From Halobacillus sp. Marseille-P3879 (lineage in GTDB: Bacteria > Bacillota > Bacilli > Bacillales > Halobacillaceae), in the NCBI RefSeq assembly GCF_900240285.1, contig NZ_OESS01000001.1, positions 496,001-560,000 on the forward strand: 64,000 bases of DNA, given 5' to 3'. Numbering within the stretch: position 1 is the first letter of the stretch; each line of letters begins with the position of its first letter. Below, one piece after another: positions 33,349 to 41,086 of this stretch. The translations under genes were made by a program, and so were the position numbers. Under the pieces are notes generated by a model, which was given only the letters and a program-made list of their open reading frames with translations, was not told the origin of the DNA and made no database searches.

Positions 33349-34200
33349 ATGAAGTATCAAATCGAGCATACGAACTCATTTTACTACGACAACGATGTGG
33401 ATCAGAGTATGAATACGGTTCGTTTAAAACCTCGCACTGATGAATGTCAACGGTTGATTTCCTATCGGACGGAAATCACTCCTGCATCCTTAACGAAGGA
33501 GCATGTGGACTTATGGGGGAACCATGTAGAGTCATTCTTTATTGCTCATAAACATAAAGATTTAATTGTGAAGACCATCTCTACTGTAAGCATTCAGAAA
33601 AGCCCGTTTATCCACCTGTTAAAATATACGGATGAAATGCGGGAAATTTTCCACTCTGACCTGTTTCATGAGCACTATTTGCCTTATTTAAATGACACTC
33701 CGTACACTTTTTTATATAAAGATCACATTACTGAAATTACGAATGCTATCGGTGAGGCAAATGATCCGATTCAGTTTCCTATCGATTTGATGGAGTTTCT
33801 TCATCGTTCGATTTTATATGACGGGACGTCGACACAGGTGGGAACAAAGGCTCATGAGTCGTGGCCGCTGAGAGCAGGTGTTTGTCAGGATTACACCCAT
33901 ATAATGCTTGGAGTCCTAAGGGATAAAGGGATTCCCGCAAGGTACGTCAGTGGTTATCTTTATGTAGGAGAAAATTCGGCTCTTATTGGCGATGCCGCTA
34001 CTCATGCCTGGGTAGAAGTAATGATCCCGGGTATTGGGTGGGTTGGCCTGGACCCTACTAATAATGTGGAAGCGCTGGAAAATCATATTCGAATTGGCAC
34101 TGGCAGAGATTATGCAGATGTGAGTCCACTGCAGGGAGTTTACCGGGGCGGGGGACAGCACTCAGAGGTGAAAGTAAGTGTGACTTTACTGGATCAATAG
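33349..34200 (+). CDS. Transglutaminase-family protein (bacterial N-terminal beta + core)
   Basis: A 283-residue protein with an N-terminal beta-rich domain (MKYQIEHTNSFYYDNDVDQS.., about 1-90) and a transglutaminase core. The complete catalytic triad is visible: Cys179 in GVCQDYTHIML, His219 in ATHAWVEV and Asp235 in GLDPTNN. There is no signal peptide, so it works in the cytosol as a peptidase, amidase or transamidase. It is the last gene of the ATP-grasp/alpha-E cassette. A ligase and a Cys hydrolase in one operon would fit making and trimming an amide-linked tag or peptide. This pairing is inference. Confidence 0.9.
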   Translation: MKYQIEHTNSFYYDNDVDQSMNTVRLKPRTDECQRLISYRTEITPASLTKEHVDLWGNHVESFFIAHKHKDLIVKTISTVSIQKSPFIHLLKYTDEMREIFHSDLFHEHYLPYLNDTPYTFLYKDHITEITNAIGEANDPIQFPIDLMEFLHRSILYDGTSTQVGTKAHESWPLRAGVCQDYTHIMLGVLRDKGIPARYVSGYLYVGENSALIGDAATHAWVEVMIPGIGWVGLDPTNNVEALENHIRIGTGRDYADVSPLQGVYRGGGQHSEVKVSVTLLDQ

Positions 34201-34228
34201 TATCGTTGCCAATGTTGCCAAGGCCTAT

Positions 34229-34268
34229 AAAAAAGAAGGGGTGCTGCTAAAGAGCCCCCTTCTTTTAT
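34229..34268. terminator. Bidirectional terminator between the cassette and brnQ
   Basis: AAAAGAAGGGG and CCCCTTCTTTT flank a ~14-base loop, with A/T tails on both sides, between convergent genes. Confidence 0.8.
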
Positions 34269-34295
34269 AATATGACCAAAAAGTTACGCTTCGAT

Positions 34296-35588
34296 TTAGG
34301 ACCTTTTGAAAAAGGTCAACATCCAGCCGATGGCTCCTCCGGCAATCGCAGGGACAATCCAGCTGAGGCTGTATTCATAAAAGGGAAGCGACACAATAAT
34401 CGGTTCCATAAAATTCATAGAAAAGCCGAATTCAACGAGACCATCATACAAACTGACTAAGGCTGTCAGCAGGACCGCTCCTCTATAAACATAGGGCGAG
34501 TGACTGAATGATTTTCCAATGAACGTCAACGCCACTAAGACAATAGCAATAGGATATAAGAATACGAGCACAGGGACTGAATAAGCAATAATTTCGTTTA
34601 AGCCCAGGTTAGATACACATAGACTGCCAATGGTTATAATGGATATTACACTTTTATAGGAAACAACGTTAAACCGTTCGGAGAAAAACTGACCGCAGGC
34701 TACCGTTAATCCTACGCATGTTGTAAAGCAGGCGAGCAGAACGATGAGTCCAAGCAGCAGTGTTCCAAGACTGCCGTACATCAAGTCGGCAGCGCCAGCT
34801 AATACGGCACTTCCATTAGCGAATTCGCCTTCTGTCGCCATTTTTACACCGATCCATCCAATCGATACATAAACCGCCGTTAATCCAATGGCAGTTACCG
34901 TTCCTGCTTGAATTGTCCGGAGTGTAATCTCTCTTTCGTTCGTTACTCCACGGTCGCGAAAAGAAGTAATAACGATGATTCCAAAAGCTAATGATGCAAT
35001 TGCGTCCATTGTCAGGTAACCTTCAATGAAACCTGTAGAGAAGGGCTGTGAACTATATTTTTCCTGAGCAGGCTGTATATCTCCCGTCAATAAGAAGAAA
35101 CTACCAATGACGAGACCGAAGATAGCGAGTAACAGAGCAGGAGTAAGCATTTGTCCCACCCGGTCGACTAACTTCGATGGATTTAAGCTCATCACAAATA
35201 CTAAAGCGAAAAAGATGAGAGTAAAGATAAGGAGCCCTGTAGGATTTACTCCTCCAATCCACGGCGCTATTCCAGTTTCAAACCCGACGTTTGCTGCTCG
35301 CGGAATACCGAAGAAAGGACCAATAGCTAAATAAACAACTGACGTAAACAGCAGGCCAAATAATGGATGTACCCTTCCTGATAATTCGACGGCACCGTTT
35401 TGCACCAGAGATATTGCTGCGACTGTTATGATAGGAAGCCCTACACCTGTGATAACGAAACCGATAATCGCAGGCCAGTAGGAGGTACCTGCTTCCATGC
35501 CAAGAGATACGGGATAGATTAGATTCCCGGCACCAAAAAATAAAGCAAATAGCATGAAACCTATGAATATTGTGTCTTTTCTTTGCAT
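34296..35588 (-). CDS. brnQ: Branched-chain amino acid:cation symporter (BrnQ/LIVCS family)
   Basis: A 430-residue protein with 12 predicted helices. The N-terminal signature FIGFMLFALFFGAGNLIYPV is diagnostic for BrnQ, which imports leucine, isoleucine and valine with Na+ or H+. Start choice: the frame is open to a GTG at 35687, but that stretch holds the leader hairpin and lies at the predicted transcription start. The ATG at 35588 has GAGGAG 7 bp upstream, whereas the ATG at 35594 is only 1 bp from it. So the product begins MQRKDTIF. It is a single-gene unit with a mapped-looking promoter and a leader terminator (separate entries). Confidence 0.9.
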   Translation of the reverse strand: MQRKDTIFIGFMLFALFFGAGNLIYPVSLGMEAGTSYWPAIIGFVITGVGLPIITVAAISLVQNGAVELSGRVHPLFGLLFTSVVYLAIGPFFGIPRAANVGFETGIAPWIGGVNPTGLLIFTLIFFALVFVMSLNPSKLVDRVGQMLTPALLLAIFGLVIGSFFLLTGDIQPAQEKYSSQPFSTGFIEGYLTMDAIASLAFGIIVITSFRDRGVTNEREITLRTIQAGTVTAIGLTAVYVSIGWIGVKMATEGEFANGSAVLAGAADLMYGSLGTLLLGLIVLLACFTTCVGLTVACGQFFSERFNVVSYKSVISIITIGSLCVSNLGLNEIIAYSVPVLVFLYPIAIVLVALTFIGKSFSHSPYVYRGAVLLTALVSLYDGLVEFGFSMNFMEPIIVSLPFYEYSLSWIVPAIAGGAIGWMLTFFKRS

Positions 35589-35625
35589 ACTCATTCTCCT
35601 CAAGGTTGTAATGGACTTCATACGT

Positions 35626-35660
35626 AAAAAAAGCTCCTCAGTCGGAGGCGAGGAACTTTT
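35626..35660 (-). promoter_or_regulatory. Leader terminator / attenuator candidate of brnQ
   Basis: On the reverse strand AAAAGTTCCTC and GAGGAGCTTTT form an 11-bp stem (one mismatch) with a 10-base loop, then T7. It lies between the predicted brnQ promoter and the ribosome site, about 30 bases into the transcript. No T-box landmark (GGGTGGTACCGCG-like) was seen. Confidence 0.6.
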
Positions 35661-35694
35661 GGATAAGTGAATTGTCAAATTAGTCACAAGCGTA

Positions 35695-35723
35695 ATCGTA
35701 TCAATGTCAAAAAATTATGTCAA
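35695..35723 (-). promoter_or_regulatory. SigA-type promoter of brnQ
   Basis: The reverse strand has a perfect -35 TTGACA (35718-35723), a 17-bp spacer and -10 TACGAT (35695-35700). Transcription would start near 35688. Confidence 0.65.
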
Positions 35724-35890
35724 CGTAATTTTTTAAAAAGTACTGTAAAAGAGATAGTACTTTATGGAAAAGTTTTATTATTAAAACGTAAAAATTAGCA
35801 CAGTTTAATTTACATATGGAGAAAGTGAATTTACAATGGTTCAGTATGAATTCATCGTTCGATATATAATGGAAGTGAAGGAGTTATGCT

Positions 35891-37744
35891 ATGTTCGATT
35901 CATTACTGTTTCAACTGATGCTTATCGGATTGCTGGGAGTAGGTGCTCAATGGATTGCCTGGAGGTTCCGTCTTCCGGCAATTGTGATCATGTCGATTGC
36001 AGGACTGCTCGTTGGACCGATTTTTGGCTGGATTGATCCCGAGCAGGATTTTGGTGAACTATACAGCCCGATTATATCTTTAGCTGTAGCCGTTATCTTA
36101 TTCGAGGGCAGTTTGAATTTAGATTTTAAAGAAGTACGGGGGTTAGGTCGTCCTGTATTTAGAATTGTTACGGTAGGGGCATTTATAAGCTGGATCCTGG
36201 GGGCTTTGGCTGCTCACTATGTAGCAGATTTATCCTGGGCTGTTGCTTTTGTAATAGGCGGATTATTTATTGTAACAGGACCTACGGTTATCCTTCCGTT
36301 GTTAAGGCAGGCCAAGCTGAAACCGCGGCCGGCAAAAATCCTTAAATGGGAAGGGATTATCATTGATCCTATCGGGGCGCTATTAGCTGTATTTGCTTTT
36401 GAAATCATTGAATTTCTAATAGGGAATAATGGTACACCATCTGCTCTAATGACCTTCTTTCTTGCTTCCATTTTTGCCGTAATTCTAGGATATGGCCTTG
36501 GGAAAGGTGTCGGGTGGATGTTTGAAACAGGATATGTTCCTGAGTTTCTTAAATCTCCTATGGTATTTGCAGCCGTAATCGCCTGCTTTACGATTGCTGA
36601 TGAGATTACTCATGAAACAGGTTTACTATCTGTAACAGCGATGGGGATGACGATGGCGAATATGCACATCTCTTCTATATCGGATATGAGGCACTTTAAA
36701 GAGAACATTTCCCTTCTACTGATTTCTACAATCTTCGTTATGCTTACAGCTTCACTCAATCGTGAAACTTTAATAGAAATCTTTAACATTGAAATTATCG
36801 GGTTTGTCCTATTGATGCTCTTTGTTGTACGTCCGCTCTCGATTATAATCTCGACCTGGGGGACAGATCTCACAAACGGGGAAAAGCTTCTCGTCAGCTG
36901 GATTGCTCCCCGTGGCATTGTAGCTTTAACTGTAGCCAGTTATTTTGCAAGTGCTTTATTAGACTCCGGTTTTGATGATGCTTCCATTTTATTATCATTA
37001 ACATTTGCCCTTGTGTTTACGACAGTAGTGGCACATGGTTTCTCCATAGGATGGCTTTCAAGAAAGCTTGGGCTTTCGATGGAAGGACCTCCAGGAGTCT
37101 TAATTGCAGGCGGCAGTGCATTTACAACAGGACTTGGGAAAGCTCTTGAAGATGTGAAAATTCCTGTCCTAATCAGCGATTCCTCCTGGGAGAGGTTATT
37201 TGATGCTCGTTCAAAAGGGTTGAAAACATATCATGGGGAAATTCTTTCTGAACAAACAGACTATCATTTGGAAATGACACCTTATGAGTATATGATTGCG
37301 GCTACCGAGTACGATTCCTATAATGCTCTCGTGTGTACTACGTTTGTACCGGAGTTTGGGCGTAATAACTTATTCCAGCTCAGCCTGGATAAGAACGAGG
37401 GAGATAAGCTGGAAGATCTGGTACACACCATTGGGGGTAGGATTTTCATAGGAGAGCAAGCTACGTGGGAAGAATTAAACAAACGGGTAGAGAGTGGTTA
37501 TGTGTTTAGAAAAACGACGATAACCAATCGATATACGTATAAGGATTATCTGGATAAAAAAGATGACGATGCGATGCTTATATTTGTGAAGAAACCAACC
37601 AATAAAGTAGAGTTCTTCAGTCACAAGAATGACATTAAAGTAGAAAATGGAGACATTGTCGTTGCTTTAACCCCTCCAAGCAAGGAACATGTAAAGATTC
37701 AGGAAAAACTAGAGAGGCAGCGGTTAGGAAACGATAAGAATTAA
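35891..37744 (+). CDS. CPA1-family Na+(K+)/H+ antiporter with cytosolic regulatory domain
   Basis: A 617-residue antiporter. Residues ~1-400 form 12-13 helices of the Na_H_Exchanger fold; TGPTVILPLL and EGIIIDPIGALLAV (with the ion-binding Asp) correspond to the conserved discontinuous-helix motifs. Residues ~405-617 are a hydrophilic domain with a TrkA-N-like stretch (GVLIAGGSAFTTGLGKALED) and a TrkA-C-like C-terminus (KVENGDIVVALTPP), suggesting nucleotide or ligand gating. It would expel Na+ or K+ in exchange for protons at high salt or pH. The ATG has GAAGGAG upstream. It is monocistronic and divergent from brnQ. Confidence 0.88.
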   Translation: MFDSLLFQLMLIGLLGVGAQWIAWRFRLPAIVIMSIAGLLVGPIFGWIDPEQDFGELYSPIISLAVAVILFEGSLNLDFKEVRGLGRPVFRIVTVGAFISWILGALAAHYVADLSWAVAFVIGGLFIVTGPTVILPLLRQAKLKPRPAKILKWEGIIIDPIGALLAVFAFEIIEFLIGNNGTPSALMTFFLASIFAVILGYGLGKGVGWMFETGYVPEFLKSPMVFAAVIACFTIADEITHETGLLSVTAMGMTMANMHISSISDMRHFKENISLLLISTIFVMLTASLNRETLIEIFNIEIIGFVLLMLFVVRPLSIIISTWGTDLTNGEKLLVSWIAPRGIVALTVASYFASALLDSGFDDASILLSLTFALVFTTVVAHGFSIGWLSRKLGLSMEGPPGVLIAGGSAFTTGLGKALEDVKIPVLISDSSWERLFDARSKGLKTYHGEILSEQTDYHLEMTPYEYMIAATEYDSYNALVCTTFVPEFGRNNLFQLSLDKNEGDKLEDLVHTIGGRIFIGEQATWEELNKRVESGYVFRKTTITNRYTYKDYLDKKDDDAMLIFVKKPTNKVEFFSHKNDIKVENGDIVVALTPPSKEHVKIQEKLERQRLGNDKN

Positions 37745-37754
37745 AATAATGCTT

Positions 37755-37788
37755 GCAAGCCATCCGTAAAAGGATGGCTTGCTTTTTT
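37755..37788 (+). terminator. Rho-independent terminator after the antiporter gene
   Basis: A perfect 11-bp stem (GCAAGCCATCC / GGATGGCTTGC) is followed by T6. Confidence 0.9.
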
Positions 37789-37813
37789 AATAATATCTAA
37801 ATTATTGTGCTGT

Positions 37814-37990
37814 TCAGGCTTCAGCAAGCTGCTTTTTCAATTCTTTTAATTCATCTTCCATACGAGCCAGCTGTTTCTCGGCATTTTCTACATTTCCACC
37901 AGCTGCATCAAGTTTTTCTAAATCACTTTGGATCCGAATGTAATCTGCTTTTAGTGCAGCTATTTCATCTTGGATTTCTTTTTTTGTCAT
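37814..37990 (-). CDS. Small coiled-coil protein (58 aa), SE1832-like
   Basis: A complete 58-codon gene on the reverse strand, with ATG preceded by TCAAGGAGTGAT. The product is almost entirely a heptad-type helix: DEIAALKADYIRIQSDLEKL, then a Gly-Gly break, then ENAEKQLARMEDELKELKKQ, so a helical hairpin or dimer is likely. It is acidic and soluble. I recognise it as the SE1832-type small protein found across Bacillaceae and staphylococci; its function is unknown. It is convergent with the antiporter gene, whose terminator lies between them. Confidence 0.82.
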   Translation of the reverse strand: MTKKEIQDEIAALKADYIRIQSDLEKLDAAGGNVENAEKQLARMEDELKELKKQLAEA

Positions 37991-38107
37991 AAACGATCAC
38001 TCCTTGATTAATATTGTAGACGATGTAATTTTTATATACAATGGAGTGAAAATTCTGATTATTTTTGGTAGACTATGTATATTACTTACAGGTGAAGGGG
38101 GAATAAG

Positions 38108-38951
38108 GTGGAGGTTAAGCAGCATCATTCGGTTAAAGATTTTTTAAAAACAACAGAAACACTTCTGTTAGAAAGGGAAGCAGAAAACAACCTGCCGCTT
38201 GGAATATTACATAATCAGAAACAGATGAATGCAGATGAACTTTATATGCTGACTATTCATCATGAGGGGGAGTGTATTTATTCTATCATGCGTACTCCTC
38301 CCCACTATTGGATATTGCCCTCCGTTGATGTGGATCATAAGCAGCCAGTTAAAACATTAGTTGAATATTTAGCTGAGCATTCCTTCAAAGTACCTGGAGT
38401 TATAGGAGAGGCTTCTGCAGCAGAGGCTTTTGTACAAGCATATAGAGAGAAAAACAGGGGTTTAGCAGAGCTGCACATGAGGCAGGGGGTATATGAGTTA
38501 AAGAAAGTGAATGAACTACAAAAATGTAAGAGGGAAGCTGCGCACAGCCAGGAAGCCAGATGAAGGCTGGCTGCATGAATGGTTTAAGCAATTCTATAAA
38601 GAAACAAATGAAGTGCACGGGGGTAATGAAATCGCCCGGACTGTGAAGAATCTTATTCGTTCAGAAAGAACTTTCATTTACATAGTAGATGGGGAAAATG
38701 TATCGATGGTAAGCAGAGCCAGAAATACCCCAAATGGAGCTGCAGTAAATGGCGTCTTTACACCTGCTCCCTATAGAAGGCAGGGATATGCCACGGAAGC
38801 GGTGAGTTTATTAAGTAAACAATTACTTGACGAAGGAAACCGGTTTTGTGCACTCTACACGGATTTAGCGAACCCTTCTTCTAATTCTATCTACCAAAAG
38901 ATTGGGTTTAAAAAGGCAGGCGAATCACTTGTTTACCATTTAATGGAATGA
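38108..38951 (+). pseudogene. GNAT-family acetyltransferase split by a frameshift
   Basis: Two overlapping frames together make one ordinary ~280-residue GNAT enzyme. The first (38108-38563) gives the N-terminal half, ending ..GVYELKKVNELQK before running into an unrelated tail. The second (from ~38511 to 38951) gives the C-terminal half, with the acetyl-CoA loop YRRQGYATEAV and the family end NSIYQKIGFKKAGE. Removing one A from the five-A run at ~38519-38523 joins them without a gap (..LQNVRGKLRTARK..). So the gene carries a one-base insertion in a homopolymer, or this is a sequencing error. Less likely is programmed frameshifting. Start is GTG after GGTGAAGGGGG. The acceptor substrate is unknown. 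Confidence 0.8.
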
Positions 38952-39129
38952 TCAACCGCTTTCTTAGGACGATTTTCACAATTAATGGAAAATATTTTAG
39001 CGAATATCGAGTATTTCGAATCTTTTGTAAGATATGAGGATCTTTAGGTAAGAAATAGCAGGGAAAATTCTATTCATCCTTCAATTTAAATAGTAAATAC
39101 AATTTATACTGTATATTTGAATTTGTGCG

Positions 39130-39147
39130 TTCGATACATGTTCGATA
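39130..39147. promoter_or_regulatory. Direct repeat TTCGATA-CATG-TTCGATA upstream of the TRAP operon
   Basis: Two exact 7-bp repeats with an 11-bp period (one helical turn) lie ~60 bp before the dctQ start. They may bind a regulator of the TRAP operon, but no regulator is encoded nearby. Confidence 0.35.
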
Positions 39148-39208
39148 TGATTTATAGTAACTGAGCTAAAATTCATACAAAATGCTCACTAGAGGAGGAC
39201 AAACACAT

Positions 39209-39766
39209 TTGAAGTTTTTCAGGATATTAGACAAAGTCGTCCTTAAAATTGAAGAATTCATTCTCGGATATGCCGTCATCATTATTGCCCTCATGGTGGT
39301 GGGGAATGCGTTAAGCCGAGCTATCTTTAGTTACTCCCTTTCGTTTGCTAATGAAATAAGCCAAATTGCAGTAATCGTGGCTACGTTTATGGGAATCAGC
39401 TATGCTGCAAGAAAAGGTCGGCACATCAGCATGTCAGCCTTCTATGACCTGGCTCCGTTTAAAGTGCGGAAGGTCGTTTCCACAGTCATCCCTTTCTTAG
39501 TTGCTGTTGTGCTTTTTGTATTAGCTTATTATTCATATTTGTATGTGATGAATGTTCGTGATTCCGGAACAGTGACCTCAGCTTTACAAATGCCGGCTTA
39601 TATTATTTACATTGCGATCCCGTTAGGATTCTTCCTGGGAGGAATTCAATTCCTAAGAAATATGATCATTAATATTGTACGGCGTGAACACGTTTACTTA
39701 GGAACAGACGCAAAAGATTACAATGACCAGGATAAGACTGAAATCGACGAAGCAGCCCATCTATAG
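39209..39766 (+). CDS. dctQ: TRAP transporter small permease (DctQ)
   Basis: A 185-residue membrane protein with four predicted helices, the small subunit of a tripartite ATP-independent periplasmic-type transporter. The segment FANEISQIAVIVATFMGISY, followed by RKGRHISM, is characteristic of DctQ. With DctM it forms the Na+-driven permease, which needs the extracellular binding protein DctP. The start is TTG at 39209, 10 bp after AGAGGAGG; the upstream in-frame ATG at 39182 lacks a site and would add a polar, non-family N-terminus. It is the first gene of dctQ-dctM-dctP. Confidence 0.88.
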   Translation: MKFFRILDKVVLKIEEFILGYAVIIIALMVVGNALSRAIFSYSLSFANEISQIAVIVATFMGISYAARKGRHISMSAFYDLAPFKVRKVVSTVIPFLVAVVLFVLAYYSYLYVMNVRDSGTVTSALQMPAYIIYIAIPLGFFLGGIQFLRNMIINIVRREHVYLGTDAKDYNDQDKTEIDEAAHL

Positions 39767-39812
39767 AAGAGGATTAAGCAAATACTAAAACATTCGTAGA
39801 AAGGATAACGAT

Positions 39813-41078
39813 ATGGTCGCAACCTTACTGACGATCATGGTGGTCCTGCTGTTATTGAATTTTCCGATGATGATTCCGCTTATGGTCGCACCTATCATCG
39901 TAGTTTTCTTATACTTCCCAACGATGGACCCCATGATTTTAATGAAGCAATTTTCAACAGGTATTGAAGCCTATGTCTTGTTAGCTGTCCCGTTATTTAT
40001 ATTTGCAGCTGATATTATGACATCGGGAAAGACATCCAGACGCTTGCTGGATTTCATAGGATCTTTTATCGGACATATACGTGGAGGATATGCAGTAACG
40101 ACAGCAGCTACGTGTACACTGTTTGGAGCAATATCCGGATCCACACAAGCAACTGTAGTAGCGATTGGTAAGCCAATGCGTGAAAGATTACTTAAAATCG
40201 GCTATAAAGACTCTACGGCAATGGCCTTAATTATTAACTCCAGTGATGTAGCTTTACTCGTTCCGCCGAGTATTGGAATGATTATGTACGGGCTGGTGTC
40301 CGGTACGTCGGTAGGGGATCTATTTATAGCCGGCATTATTCCGGGGATTATCGTATTTTTAAGCTTTGCTGTTTACAGCATTATTTACGCAAAAGTAGCT
40401 GATATCCCATTAGCTGATAAAGCCACCTGGAGTGAACGATTAAAGTTCACTAGAAAAGCTCTATTGCCATTAGGATTTCCTGTGATCATCATTGGCGGGA
40501 TTTATACAGGATTATTCAGCCCTACTGAGGCTGCGGGAATGTCCGTACTCTACGCGTTTATATTAGAGGTTATTATTTTCAGGTCCGTCCATATTAAGCA
40601 GCTTCCGGAAATTGCGAAGTCTACTGGACTAGTAACTTCAGCAGTTTTTGTACTTGTGGCAGGGGGGCAAGCATTCACCTGGGTAATTTCATTTGCCCGA
40701 GTCCCACAGATGATTACAGATACGGTATTGGGGCCGAATCCGACTGCTTTATATGTACTTATCATGGTAACCATTTTCTTTTTTATCGGCTGTATGTTCG
40801 TAGACCCAATCGTAGTTATTCTGGTTCTAACACCTATTTTTTACCCTGCAGCCATGCAGGCGGGAGTAGATCCTGTTCATCTCGGTGTTGTTATTACGTT
40901 CCAGGCTGCACTTGGTTCTGCAACTCCTCCGTTTGGGGTCGATATATTTACGGCTAGTGCCGTCTTTAATAAACCCTACCTTGAAGTTATTAAAGGCACA
41001 CCGCCTTACATTATTATGATGGTAATTATTTCAGTTTTATTAATCTATTTCGAAGAACTTTCCCTTATGCTCCTATAG
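39813..41078 (+). CDS. dctM: TRAP transporter large permease (DctM)
   Basis: A 421-residue protein with 12-13 hydrophobic segments. Diagnostic stretches are PLFIFAADIMTSGKTSRRL, AISGSTQATVVAIGKPM and INSSDVALLVPPSIGMIMYG, which carry the Na+ and substrate sites of the elevator-type DctM fold. It moves a carboxylate-type substrate (C4-dicarboxylates, sialic acid, ectoine and others are known for the family) with Na+. It follows dctQ by 46 bp, with its own AAAGGA site. Na+-coupled high-affinity uptake suits a marine or saline host. Substrate cannot be assigned. Confidence 0.92.
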   Translation: MVATLLTIMVVLLLLNFPMMIPLMVAPIIVVFLYFPTMDPMILMKQFSTGIEAYVLLAVPLFIFAADIMTSGKTSRRLLDFIGSFIGHIRGGYAVTTAATCTLFGAISGSTQATVVAIGKPMRERLLKIGYKDSTAMALIINSSDVALLVPPSIGMIMYGLVSGTSVGDLFIAGIIPGIIVFLSFAVYSIIYAKVADIPLADKATWSERLKFTRKALLPLGFPVIIIGGIYTGLFSPTEAAGMSVLYAFILEVIIFRSVHIKQLPEIAKSTGLVTSAVFVLVAGGQAFTWVISFARVPQMITDTVLGPNPTALYVLIMVTIFFFIGCMFVDPIVVILVLTPIFYPAAMQAGVDPVHLGVVITFQAALGSATPPFGVDIFTASAVFNKPYLEVIKGTPPYIIMMVIISVLLIYFEELSLMLL

Positions 41079-41086
41079 GGGTAAGG

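Noticed and set aside
35589-35687. N-terminal extension of brnQ to a GTG at 35687
   Set aside because: It overlaps the predicted transcription start and the leader hairpin, encodes a polar non-family segment, and the ATG at 35588 has an ideal ribosome site.
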